NCBI RefSeq assembly: GCF_008632955.1
Contig: NZ_CP043959.1
Span: 4,030,001 to 4,094,000, forward strand
Direction: 5' to 3'
From: Streptomyces tendae
Lineage (GTDB): Bacteria; Actinomycetota; Actinomycetes; Streptomycetales; Streptomycetaceae
DNA: 64,000 nucleotides
Shown: in pieces, positions 35,592 through 43,093 of the stretch
Layout of the letters: each line of letters begins with the position of its first letter
Numbering within the stretch: the first letter of the stretch is position 1
Position numbers and translations under genes: made by a program
The notes under the pieces: model-generated
Told to the model about the DNA's origin: nothing
What the model saw: the letters and a program-made list of their open reading frames with translations, nothing else
Databases searched by the model: none

Positions 35592-36116
35592 TCACTTGTG
35601 CTGCACGGCCTGGCGCATCCAGTGGAGGCGCTCCAGGGTGCGGCGGCGCATCCACAGAACCCAGAAGCACAGCGCGACCATGCCGGCCGCGAAGACAAGG
35701 GGGAAGACGAGGGACCCGCTGAAGGCCCCGAGTACGACCAGGCCGATCGCGACGATGCCCATGGCGCCGAGCCAGTACGGCAGCCACTTGCGGGCCCTTT
35801 CCATCTGGTCGAGCTGCTCGGCCACCAGCCGTCGCACGGCCGCCTGTTCCTCGGGTTCCTGCGGTACCTCATGGTGACGGATCTTTCGGTTCAGATCCGC
35901 GAGTCCGCCCGCGTCGGTGCCCACGGCTCGGGCGGCCCGGCGGCGCTGTACGGCCAGGAACGCCATGGCGATCCCGGTGTAGAGAGCGCTATGGAGCACC
36001 CAGACAGCCGGGTGCTCGTCTCTGCGGAACAAGGCCGTGATACCCAGTCCCAGCAGGAACACCAGGACGGCCTGTGCGGTCAGACTGCGGTCGAATAAGC
36101 GCTTGAGCGACAGCAC
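35592..36116 (-). CDS. Membrane protein of unknown function
   Basis: 174 residues from a GTG at 36116 with GAGGAGG upstream. Four hydrophobic segments: AVLVFLLGLGITALF and VLHSALYTGIAMAFLAV near the N-terminus, and WLPYWLGAMGIVAIGLVVLG and LVFPLVFAAGMVALCFWVLW near the end. They are separated by a charged middle with a possible helix EEQAAVRRLVAEQLDQMERARKW (in part). I do not recognise the family. It is convergent with the azt operon. Confidence 0.65.
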   Translation of the reverse strand: MLSLKRLFDRSLTAQAVLVFLLGLGITALFRRDEHPAVWVLHSALYTGIAMAFLAVQRRRAARAVGTDAGGLADLNRKIRHHEVPQEPEEQAAVRRLVAEQLDQMERARKWLPYWLGAMGIVAIGLVVLGAFSGSLVFPLVFAAGMVALCFWVLWMRRRTLERLHWMRQAVQHK

Positions 36117-36629
36117 AGCGCAGACCTCCTCGAAAGCGGAGTCGGGACAGCGTCATCGGCTTGCGGATACCCCGAGTTCTCCTGCTCATCTGACGAAGAG
36201 CTGGTCTCGCAGCGCAGGATGGGCCGTTGAGCCGTCGCCGTCCGAGGAACCGAGGCCGGATGCTCGTCATCACCGGCCGCTCCGGTGCCCGAAGAACGGT
36301 CGTCTCCGCGCCCTCTTCGCCGGTGTCGTCGGAGGAGTTGTTGCCCCCTCCGCCGCCGGGTCAGGCCGAGTCCGGCTCCCACTGGAGGCTGCGCGAGCTG
36401 TCCCCGCACTGCGTGCGCACGTCCGCGCACGCCGGACCGGTCACTTACCTTCGGACAGCTACGCATCGCTGTCGGAAGTGCTTCTCAGCGGCGCTGCGAT
36501 CCCGATGTGGTGCCACGTGGTGGTGGATCGCTCCAGGCCGCGTTGACGGGCGGTACTTCCGTCCCAATCGACGCGTACGCGTTCGCCGAGGGGTTCGTCG
36601 CGGCTGAGTTCGCGTCGGCCCTCAGCCCG
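36117..36629. other. Intergenic region, no gene recognised
   Basis: About 510 bases between two leftward genes. Several open frames exist but none shows a ribosome site, domain or coherent codon bias. Confidence 0.45.
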
Positions 36630-37829
36630 TCACCGACCCACGGGATCACCGTCCGCGCCGTCGTCCCGGACACGCAGTGTCAGGTGGCCGCCGTGATGCA
36701 GCGGTGTGCTCAGCCGCGGACGCGCCGCCTCGTGGCCGGTCTCCGCGTCGACGATGTGCACCTCGCCGTGGCCGCCCCGGGTGACGGCGATCCAGTCGGA
36801 GCCCGGTGAGGCGGCCACCGCGCGGCGTTGGACGCCCTCCCAAGGAGTGCCGCCGCGACGTGGAGCACCGTCCATACCGGGCAGGGGGAAGTGGCGGACG
36901 GTGCCGAAGGCGCCGAGCAGGATCAGCTCGTCGCCGTCGGGATGGACACGGGTGAAGGCGGTGTGGTGCCGGGCGAGAGCCAGCCGGAAGACGAGCCCGG
37001 GACCGAGGTCTGTGAGCAGCGTGCGGCCGGTTCCCAGCTGGTGGTGCCATGCCTGGTTGGTCCACTCCGGCCAGCGCAGCGGGTCCGGGTCGCCGCCGCG
37101 CAGCGTGGTCCACAGCGCCTGACGCCGGGTGTCGAGCCGGAGGTACCAGCCCCGAGCCGGCGCCGCCCACGGAATGACCGCCTCGGCGACAAGGCTGTCG
37201 CCCTTCCTGCGGGCCCGGTGCACTCCTTGGCTCGTGGCCGCGAACACCTGCTCCGAACCGGGTGCCTGTGCGTCCCCGTGTCCGTCGTCCGGCAGCGGCA
37301 GGAGCGCGTGAGGGGTGACCAGGGGGCAGCCGGGCGGAGCCGCGAGGAGGTCCGCGAACCGGTGGACGGCCAGCGCACCGGGCTCCCGGTGCCGCAGTAC
37401 GACCAGAGGGTCGGCCTCGCCCAGCACGGTGACGCCCGGTTCGCCGACGCGCGTCCGCACCCGTGCGACCTCTCCGGTGACCAGGTCGAGGACCGTCAGG
37501 AGGTCCGACCACGGTGCGCTGTTCTTGCCGAGGCCGGTGGTGACGGCCAGTCGGCGGCCGGACGGGTCGCAGGCGAGGTGCTCGGCCGGCACGGCGACCG
37601 GAACCGCGCGCTCCACGAGTTTCCCGGCGTAGGGGTTGAGCACCAGCAGTTCCCCGCGGCGGTCGTCGACGCAGGCCGCCCGCCCGCCCGGCAGAGCCAA
37701 GAACCCTGCGTGCTCCGAAAGGTGACGGCCGGTGAGGCGTCCTGCCACGGCACCGTCGGGCACGGTCAGCAGGTGTACGGCTCCGGCCACATGGTCGGAG
37801 ACCAGCAGGACGGGTGTGTCGGCAGGCAT
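36630..37829 (-). CDS. Cytoplasmic beta-propeller protein with Zur box
   Basis: 399 residues from the ATG at 37829, which follows GGAGGACTC; an upstream ATG at 37868 is the end of the Zur box. It has no signal peptide. Repeats such as LLVSDHVAGAVHLLTVPDG, GELLVLNPYAGKLV, LLTVLDLVTGEVARVRT, GEVHIVDAETGHEAARP suggest a seven-bladed propeller. It has scattered histidines, including the C-terminal STPLHHGGHLTLRV. It is related in shape to AztD proteins but stays inside the cell. Divergent from the FecBCD-type importer genes with a shared Zur palindrome, it may bind or traffic zinc or a zinc complex after uptake (inference). Confidence 0.7.
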   Translation of the reverse strand: MPADTPVLLVSDHVAGAVHLLTVPDGAVAGRLTGRHLSEHAGFLALPGGRAACVDDRRGELLVLNPYAGKLVERAVPVAVPAEHLACDPSGRRLAVTTGLGKNSAPWSDLLTVLDLVTGEVARVRTRVGEPGVTVLGEADPLVVLRHREPGALAVHRFADLLAAPPGCPLVTPHALLPLPDDGHGDAQAPGSEQVFAATSQGVHRARRKGDSLVAEAVIPWAAPARGWYLRLDTRRQALWTTLRGGDPDPLRWPEWTNQAWHHQLGTGRTLLTDLGPGLVFRLALARHHTAFTRVHPDGDELILLGAFGTVRHFPLPGMDGAPRRGGTPWEGVQRRAVAASPGSDWIAVTRGGHGEVHIVDAETGHEAARPRLSTPLHHGGHLTLRVRDDGADGDPVGR

Positions 37830-37852
37830 GAGTCCTCCAGAAACCGGTCTGG

Positions 37853-37867
37853 TGAAAATGATTATCA
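37853..37867. promoter_or_regulatory. Zur box between propeller and importer genes
   Basis: TGAAAATGATTATCA differs from the ideal Zur palindrome at one position. It lies 24 bases before the leftward start and 48 bases before the rightward lipoprotein gene. Confidence 0.85.
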
Positions 37868-37914
37868 TGTATCTTCAGTGCGTTCCCAGCACCTGAGAAG
37901 AAGCGAGGGCATCG

Positions 37915-38892
37915 ATGCTGCGCTCATCGTCGAGATTCGTCCGCAGTTGGCTCACCGCAGCGGCGGTGGGCTCGCTCCTGGTCGGCTGCGGCTCGTCCCC
38001 CGAAGAGCCCGCGAACGGAAAGGCCAAGCCCACGGCGAGGACGGAGGTGACCGTCGAACCCATCAAGGCCTCGACGGACTTGACCGACACCAACGGCGTC
38101 AGGATCTCCCTGAAGAAGGAGCCCGAGCGGATCGTCTGCCTGTTCGCCCTGTGCGACGACATCCTGACCGAACTGGGCATCGTCCCGACGGCCACCAACA
38201 GCGCTTTGCTCGCCCACCCGGACTTCCTGGGGGAGGAGAAGGCCAAGGAAGTGGACATCATCCCCGGCGGCTTCATCGCCCCGGAGGTGGAGGCGATCCT
38301 CTCCCACAGGCCCGACCTCGTGATCGGCCTCGGGGACACTCACGGCAAGCTCGCCCCAGCGCTGAAGGGAGCGACCACGTTCTGGGCCATGCAGCCCGAG
38401 ACGTGGCAGGACAGCGTGGGCTACCTGCGCGACACCGCCGCGCTCACCGGCCGCACCGCCCAGGGGGAGAAGGCGGAGAGGACGTTCCGGACGAAGCTCG
38501 CCGCCGCCGAGAAGACCCCGAGCGACAAGACCGCGCTCATCATCTACGGCAGTGACGAGAACTTCGGCGTCGCGACGCCCGAAGGTGACGTGGCCGCCAG
38601 TCTGTTCCCCAAGATCGCCGAATACCCGTGGAAGTCCCGGGGTGTGGAGGGCAGTTACAGTCTCGAAGAGATCCTCGCCAAGGACGTCGACGTGCTGTTC
38701 GTCGAGACGCTGAGCTTCGGCGACGCGGAGGGCGAACTGTCCGAGAAGCTCGCCGGGAACCCGCTCTGGAGCAAGATTCCGGCAGTGAGGAACGGTGACG
38801 TCCACGAGGTGAACTCAGAGGTGTGGGCCAAGGGGCGCGGCACCCGTTCGCTGGGCATCGTGCTCGACGAGGCCACGGCCGCGCTGCGGTGA
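37915..38892 (+). CDS. FecB/BtuF-type ABC substrate-binding lipoprotein
   Basis: 325 residues; signal peptide with lipobox LLVGC. The two-lobed class III fold is shown by PERIVCLFALCDDILTELGI, APEVEAILSHRPDLVIGLGD, YSLEEILAKDVDVLFVE and a long linker helix near TAQGEKAERTFRTKLAAAE. Such proteins bind metal chelates (siderophores, cobalamin, haem). Zur control and the zinc island suggest a zinc-metallophore complex rather than iron. Its stop overlaps the first permease start. Confidence 0.82.
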   Translation: MLRSSSRFVRSWLTAAAVGSLLVGCGSSPEEPANGKAKPTARTEVTVEPIKASTDLTDTNGVRISLKKEPERIVCLFALCDDILTELGIVPTATNSALLAHPDFLGEEKAKEVDIIPGGFIAPEVEAILSHRPDLVIGLGDTHGKLAPALKGATTFWAMQPETWQDSVGYLRDTAALTGRTAQGEKAERTFRTKLAAAEKTPSDKTALIIYGSDENFGVATPEGDVAASLFPKIAEYPWKSRGVEGSYSLEEILAKDVDVLFVETLSFGDAEGELSEKLAGNPLWSKIPAVRNGDVHEVNSEVWAKGRGTRSLGIVLDEATAALR

Positions 38893-40127
38893 GGACGCCC
38901 CATTCAGCGCCCGCCGTAGTCGATCGCGCCGCGGCGGGCGAAGAGCGGCCGTCGCGCGGTGCGCGGAAGCGGCAACCGCTTCTGGTGGTCGTGTTGCTGG
39001 CCGTCTCCTCGGTCTGCGCGCTCAGCCTCGGCACCCCTACGTCCCCCGCACCGGCTGGTCGCCGCGTGCTGGAGGGGGACACCACTCTCGCCGGGATCGT
39101 CGTGAGTGAACTCCGCCTGCCCCGGCTGCTGTTGGCGTTGGTCGCCGGAGCCTGTCTGGGGGCGGCCGGACTGGTGCTCCAGGAGGCGCTGCGCAATCCA
39201 CTGGCGGTTCCGGAGATGCTGGGTGTGTCGTCCGGGGCGGCGCTCGGGGTGGCCGCTCCGCTGGTGCTGGCCTTCTCGCTGCCCGCCGCCGTCCAGCCTC
39301 TGCCGGCCATCGGCGGGGCCGCCCTCGGTGGCGGGCTCACGTTGCTTGTCGCCGGGATCGGGCGCAGTCCGTCCGCCGTGCTCCTGACCGGCGCGGCGGT
39401 GGCGGCCGCGTTGCAGGCCGCGCTGCTCGTGCTGATGGTCATGGCCGACCAGTTGGACCTCCAGCTGATCTACCGCTACCTGCTCGGTTCCCTCTCCGCC
39501 CGGACGTGGGACGACGTGACGGGCCTGTGGCCGTGGCTGCTCGTCGCGGTGCCCGCACTCGTGCTGTGCGCGCCGGTGCTGTCCGTCCTGCGGCTGGGCG
39601 ACGAGGACGCGGAGGCGCTCGGTGTGCGAGCGCAGCGCGCCCGGCTGGCGGCGCTGGCCATCGCCGTGGTGCTGATCGCCCCGGTGACGGCCGTGTGCGG
39701 GCCCGTCGCGTGGGTGGGGTTCCTCGCCCCGCACCTGAGCCGCTGGTTCGCCCCCGCGGCGGGAGCGGTGCGCTGGCTCCCCTGGTCCGCGGCCTGGGGC
39801 GCGGTCGTCGTGGCGGTCGCCGATGTCCCGGCCCGGCTGGCGCTGGCACCCGTGGAGACCCCCGCCGGCGCGTGGACGGCCCTGCTGGGGGTTCCGGCCG
39901 GCGTCGCGCTGATGCGGTCGGGCGGCCGCCGCCGGACGGCCCGGCACGGACAGGCCGCTTCGGTCGGTGCGCGCGAGCAGCTGTCCGAGCTGCGGAAGAC
40001 GGCTGCGGGTGTGGCGGACGAAGTAGCTCCCGCCGCGGCATCGCATCACGCTCACCCGGGCGAACCCGGGCCCGGCGGCCCGACCTCGCCGGCTCTCGGA
40101 ACGATCGGCACGGAGGATCCACGGTGA
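38889..40127 (+). CDS. FecCD-type ABC permease, first subunit
   Basis: 412 residues from a GTG overlapping the previous stop. The FecCD pattern is clear: RLPRLLLALVAGACLGAAGLVLQEALRNPLAVPEMLGVSSGAALG (in parts) and GPVAWVGFLAPHLSRWF. About ten membrane helices. A hydrophilic tail of about 60 residues follows, with a HHAHPGEPGPGGP run, which is longer than usual and could act in binding. It pairs with the next permease to make a heterodimeric channel. Confidence 0.85.
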   Translation: MRTPHSAPAVVDRAAAGEERPSRGARKRQPLLVVVLLAVSSVCALSLGTPTSPAPAGRRVLEGDTTLAGIVVSELRLPRLLLALVAGACLGAAGLVLQEALRNPLAVPEMLGVSSGAALGVAAPLVLAFSLPAAVQPLPAIGGAALGGGLTLLVAGIGRSPSAVLLTGAAVAAALQAALLVLMVMADQLDLQLIYRYLLGSLSARTWDDVTGLWPWLLVAVPALVLCAPVLSVLRLGDEDAEALGVRAQRARLAALAIAVVLIAPVTAVCGPVAWVGFLAPHLSRWFAPAAGAVRWLPWSAAWGAVVVAVADVPARLALAPVETPAGAWTALLGVPAGVALMRSGGRRRTARHGQAASVGAREQLSELRKTAAGVADEVAPAAASHHAHPGEPGPGGPTSPALGTIGTEDPR

Positions 40128-41131
40128 CCCGGCGTTTCGCGTCCCTCGCGGCACTGGCCGCCGTGTGCGCCGCGGTGGAGTTGGTGGCCGGGCGCGGCAT
40201 GTCCCCGGGGGCGGTCTGGGACGTCCTCAGCGGCGGCGGTGACGCGACGGAGCGCCACATCCTGTTCCAACTGCGTCTGCCGAGGCTGCTGGTTGCCCTC
40301 GGCGCGGGCGCCTGTCTGGCCGTGGCAGGGTTGGTCCTGCAGTCCGCACTGCGCAATCCCCTGGCCGGGCCCGAGGTGACAGGCGTGACCCCGGGGGCGG
40401 TCCTCGGCGCCGTCACCGCGACCGCCCTGGGGCTCGCCGGGTGGCATTCGCCCCTGGCCGTGGTCCTCGCCGCGTGCGCCGGCGGGTGTGCCGGAGCAGC
40501 GCTGCTGTGGCTGCTCGCCGGCCGCGGGCGTGGTGACCCCGCGCAGACCGCCGTGCACGGGGTGCTGGTGTCGGCGGTGCTCGGCGGTCTCACCGCCATG
40601 GTCCTGCTGGTGGAGCCGGGTGAGCTCGGCAGCGTCGTGCAGTGGCTGGTGGGCACCACGGAGGGCCGGGTGTGGGAGCACTGGCACCTGCTGTGGCCAT
40701 GGGCGCTCGTCTGGGGGGTTGCTGCCTGGCTGCTGGCGGGGCCGTTGACCCTGCTGCGCTGCGGGGACGACATCGCCCTCGCCGCCGGTCTCTCCGCTCG
40801 CCGGGCCCGGACCCTGGCCTTGCTGTGCGCGGTGGCCCTGACCGCCGGCGCCGTGGCTGCCGTCGGCGCGCTGGGCTTCATCGGGTTGCTCGTCCCGCAT
40901 CTGGCCGTGGCCGTCTTCGGTGCGGACCTGCGCCGGAGCCTTCCCGGCGCCGCACTGACAGGCGCGGTCGTGGTGTGCGGCGCGGACGCGGTGGCGCAGT
41001 GGTCCTCGCGGCTGCTGGCGACGGCGCTGGACTCCGGACGGCTCACGCTGCCGGTCGGGGCGCTGACCGCCTGCCTTGGTGCCGCGCTGCTGCTGCTCGT
41101 CGTGCGCCGCACGCCGAGCCGTACGTTCTGA
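40124..41131 (+). CDS. FecCD-type ABC permease, second subunit
   Basis: 335 residues from a GTG at 40124 overlapping the previous stop. Motifs: LRLPRLLVALGAGACLAVAG, LQSALRNPLAGPEVTGVTPG, and ALGFIGLLVPHLAVAVFG, all typical of metal-chelate permeases. About nine or ten membrane helices. With the preceding gene it forms the channel, coupled to the ATPase gene 21 bases downstream. Confidence 0.85.
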   Translation: MTRRFASLAALAAVCAAVELVAGRGMSPGAVWDVLSGGGDATERHILFQLRLPRLLVALGAGACLAVAGLVLQSALRNPLAGPEVTGVTPGAVLGAVTATALGLAGWHSPLAVVLAACAGGCAGAALLWLLAGRGRGDPAQTAVHGVLVSAVLGGLTAMVLLVEPGELGSVVQWLVGTTEGRVWEHWHLLWPWALVWGVAAWLLAGPLTLLRCGDDIALAAGLSARRARTLALLCAVALTAGAVAAVGALGFIGLLVPHLAVAVFGADLRRSLPGAALTGAVVVCGADAVAQWSSRLLATALDSGRLTLPVGALTACLGAALLLLVVRRTPSRTF

Positions 41132-41152
41132 CGTCGAAATTGAGGACAGAGC

Positions 41153-41974
41153 ATGAACGAGTCCGTGGGGATCCACGTCGAGGGGGTTCATTTCGGCTAC
41201 CCCGGACGACCCGTGCTGCGGGGCGTCGACCTGACCGTCCGGCCGGGCGAACTGACCGCTTTGATCGGTCTGAACGGCTGCGGCAAGTCGACCCTGCTGC
41301 GGCTGGCCGCCGGGCTGCTGAAACCCGACGAAGGGCGCGTGCTGCTCGGCGAGGACGATGTCACGCGGCTTTCCAGACGCGCCACGGCACGGAAGGTGGC
41401 CTTGCTGCACCAGTCGGCTCCGGCCGTGCCGGGCATGACGGTGCGTCACCTCGTCCGTCAGGGGCGGTATGCGGCACGCGGTCCGCTGGGCATGCTGCGC
41501 GAGGACGACGACCCCGCCGTGCGCAGGGCGCTGCGCGACGTCGGGGTGGAGGAGTGGGCCGAACGTGACGTCGACGCGCTGTCCGGCGGCGAACGGCAAC
41601 GCGTCAGGCTCGCGATGGCGCTCGCTCAGGACACCCGGGTCCTGCTGCTCGACGAGCCGACGACGTACCTGGATCTGCACCACCAGCTCGACGTACTGCA
41701 GACCGTGGTCCGGTTGCGGGAGGAACGCGGGCTCACAGTGGTGATGGTGCTGCACGACCTGGCCCACGCGGCACGGTTCGCCGAGCGGATCGTCGCCCTG
41801 CGGGAGGGCCGTGTGGTGGCCGACGGAGCGCCGAAGCAGGTCGTCACGCCGAGGTTGCTGGCGGAGGTGCTGCAGGTGGCGGGCCGGGTCGGTGAGGATC
41901 CGGAAGGGGGGTGGCCTGTGTGTTACCCAGATCACCCCATCGCGGCTCTAGAATATGAAAATCAAATTCATTAG
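41153..41974 (+). CDS. FecE-type ABC ATPase
   Basis: 273 residues. Walker A GLNGCGKST, Q-loop LLHQSAP, signature DALSGGERQRVRLAMALAQ, Walker B VLLLDEPTTYLDLHHQLDVL with the DEPT-x-LD pattern of siderophore ATPases, and HDLAHAARFAERI. It powers the two permeases before it. The last eight codons coincide with a Zur-like palindrome that precedes the RiPP precursor gene. Confidence 0.9.
   Translation: MNESVGIHVEGVHFGYPGRPVLRGVDLTVRPGELTALIGLNGCGKSTLLRLAAGLLKPDEGRVLLGEDDVTRLSRRATARKVALLHQSAPAVPGMTVRHLVRQGRYAARGPLGMLREDDDPAVRRALRDVGVEEWAERDVDALSGGERQRVRLAMALAQDTRVLLLDEPTTYLDLHHQLDVLQTVVRLREERGLTVVMVLHDLAHAARFAERIVALREGRVVADGAPKQVVTPRLLAEVLQVAGRVGEDPEGGWPVCYPDHPIAALEYENQIH
41956..41970 (+). promoter_or_regulatory. 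Zur-like box inside the ATPase 3' end, before the RiPP precursor
   Basis: TGAAAATCAAATTCA shares the left half and the outer right half with the Zur consensus but has two central mismatches. TAGAAT at 41949-41954 could be a -10 box placed just before it, the same geometry as at aztA. It is weaker than the other boxes. Confidence 0.5.
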
Positions 41975-42031
41975 AGTGAGGTCACGGCGCTCATCCGAAC
42001 GCCGTATCTCCCTGCTGATGAAGGAGAGTTC

Positions 42032-42145
42032 ATGGAAAACGAGCAGGTCTTCGCGCCGATCGCCGACCCGGGTCAGCTGGCTCATGACTCGGCCTCCCAC
42101 TCCAACGCGCTCGTCGAGAACCCCTTCGAGGACACCGAGGAGTAA
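42032..42145 (+). CDS. Candidate RiPP precursor peptide, 37 residues
   Basis: The ATG at 42032 has an excellent site, AAGGAGAGTTC. The peptide is acidic. The first half, FAPIADPGQLA, could be the leader that an RRE domain binds. The second half holds HDSASHSN with three serines and two histidines (H18, S20, S22, H23, S24), then PFEDTEE with one threonine. There is no cysteine, so a YcaO cyclodehydratase could form only oxazoline-type rings. It is followed by a strong hairpin and then by the leader-binding, YcaO and SagB-type genes. It is too short for routine gene finders. No homologue is known to me. Confidence 0.75.
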   Translation: MENEQVFAPIADPGQLAHDSASHSNALVENPFEDTEE

Positions 42146-42170
42146 GCGAGGGTCTGGCCACCCTCTAACC

Positions 42171-42204
42171 GTGGGCCCGCCCGATGCCTTCCGGGCGGGC
42201 CCAC
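42171..42204 (+). terminator. Attenuator hairpin between precursor and processing genes
   Basis: GTGGGCCCGCCCG pairs exactly with CGGGCGGGCCCAC, 13 bp with an eight-base loop, 25 bases after the precursor stop and 34 before the next start. Partial read-through here would give far more precursor than enzyme, as in many RiPP operons. Confidence 0.7.
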
Positions 42205-42238
42205 GCCCGTCCCCGCTCCCGTCGACAGGAGAATCGCC

Positions 42239-43093
42239 GTGTCCCGTAGCCGACTCGTCCCCGGTGCCGAGGTCGTCGCCGTGCCAGGGCGAGGGCTTGC
42301 CGTCCGCACCCCCGCAGGGGAGTTCTTCAGTGTCAGGACAGCAGACGTCGACGAGGACGCCTTGCTCTCCCTGCTCACCGGGGGGACCCCGGGCCCGCTG
42401 GACGAGGGGACGGATCGCGTGATCCGGGCGTTCGAAGAAGCCGGTTATCTGGCGGAAGGGCCGTTGGGCCCGGAGTGGCCCGCCGCTCGCCAGGATGTCA
42501 GGATCCTCGGCGACCCGGTCCTGACCGAACCGCTCGCCGTACAACTGGCCGCCCTGGGCGCGCGGCCCCGTACGACTCCGGCCGTGACCGCCTCCGGCAG
42601 CTCGCCGGTGGGTATCGAGGACCTGCTCGACGGACACCCCTCCGCGGTCGTGTGGTGCCTGGACGGACCCGTGCCGGACGGCTTGTGGGACGCCGCCGAC
42701 CGGCTGCCGGAGCACGGTGTCGCGTGGCTGCGCTGCCACCGCGAGGGCTGGCAGGCGTACGTCGAGCCGGTGGCCGCCGCTCCCGGGGACGTCACCTCGG
42801 CGCACGTCCGGTCGCGTCGGCTCGCCGCCACGCCCGCTCACCGCGAACTGGCCGCGTACTGGAGCGGACCGCGTACCTCCGGCGCACCGGTCCGGCTCGC
42901 CGCGCCCGCCGCCACGCTGCTCGCCGCACTGCTCGCGGACGACCTCGGCCGGTGGGCGGGCGGAGCCTCCGACCCGGGGGGACTCCCGGTGCGGCGCCGA
43001 CTGCGACAGGTGGACCTGCGCACGCTGACCGTCACCGAGCACCCCGTGCTGCCGGTGCCCGACGTCGCGCCCATGCCGAGGAAGAACGGATGA
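42239..43093 (+). CDS. TOMM leader-peptide-binding (E1-like / ocin-ThiF-like) protein
   Basis: 284 residues from a GTG with AGGAG upstream. Residues 1-75 (LVPGAEVVAVPGRGLAVRT to VIRAFEEAGYLAEG) have the winged-helix RRE pattern that binds RiPP leaders. The middle DVRILGDPVLTEPLAVQLAALG resembles the start of an E1/ThiF Rossmann fold but has no ATP or zinc (CxxC) motifs. Such proteins bring the precursor to the YcaO enzyme. Its stop overlaps the start of the hydrolase gene. Confidence 0.7.
   Translation: MSRSRLVPGAEVVAVPGRGLAVRTPAGEFFSVRTADVDEDALLSLLTGGTPGPLDEGTDRVIRAFEEAGYLAEGPLGPEWPAARQDVRILGDPVLTEPLAVQLAALGARPRTTPAVTASGSSPVGIEDLLDGHPSAVVWCLDGPVPDGLWDAADRLPEHGVAWLRCHREGWQAYVEPVAAAPGDVTSAHVRSRRLAATPAHRELAAYWSGPRTSGAPVRLAAPAATLLAALLADDLGRWAGGASDPGGLPVRRRLRQVDLRTLTVTEHPVLPVPDVAPMPRKNG

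Noticed and set aside
36227..36607. A 126-codon plus-strand frame between the membrane protein and the propeller gene
   Set aside because: Arginine/proline-rich translation without motifs, no ribosome site; looks like open GC-rich non-coding DNA.
37915..41974. Reading the FecBCD-type importer as an iron-siderophore system
   Set aside because: The protein families allow it, but the Zur-type palindrome, rather than an iron-box of DmdR/IdeR type, and the zinc neighbours favour zinc. Iron is kept only as an alternative.
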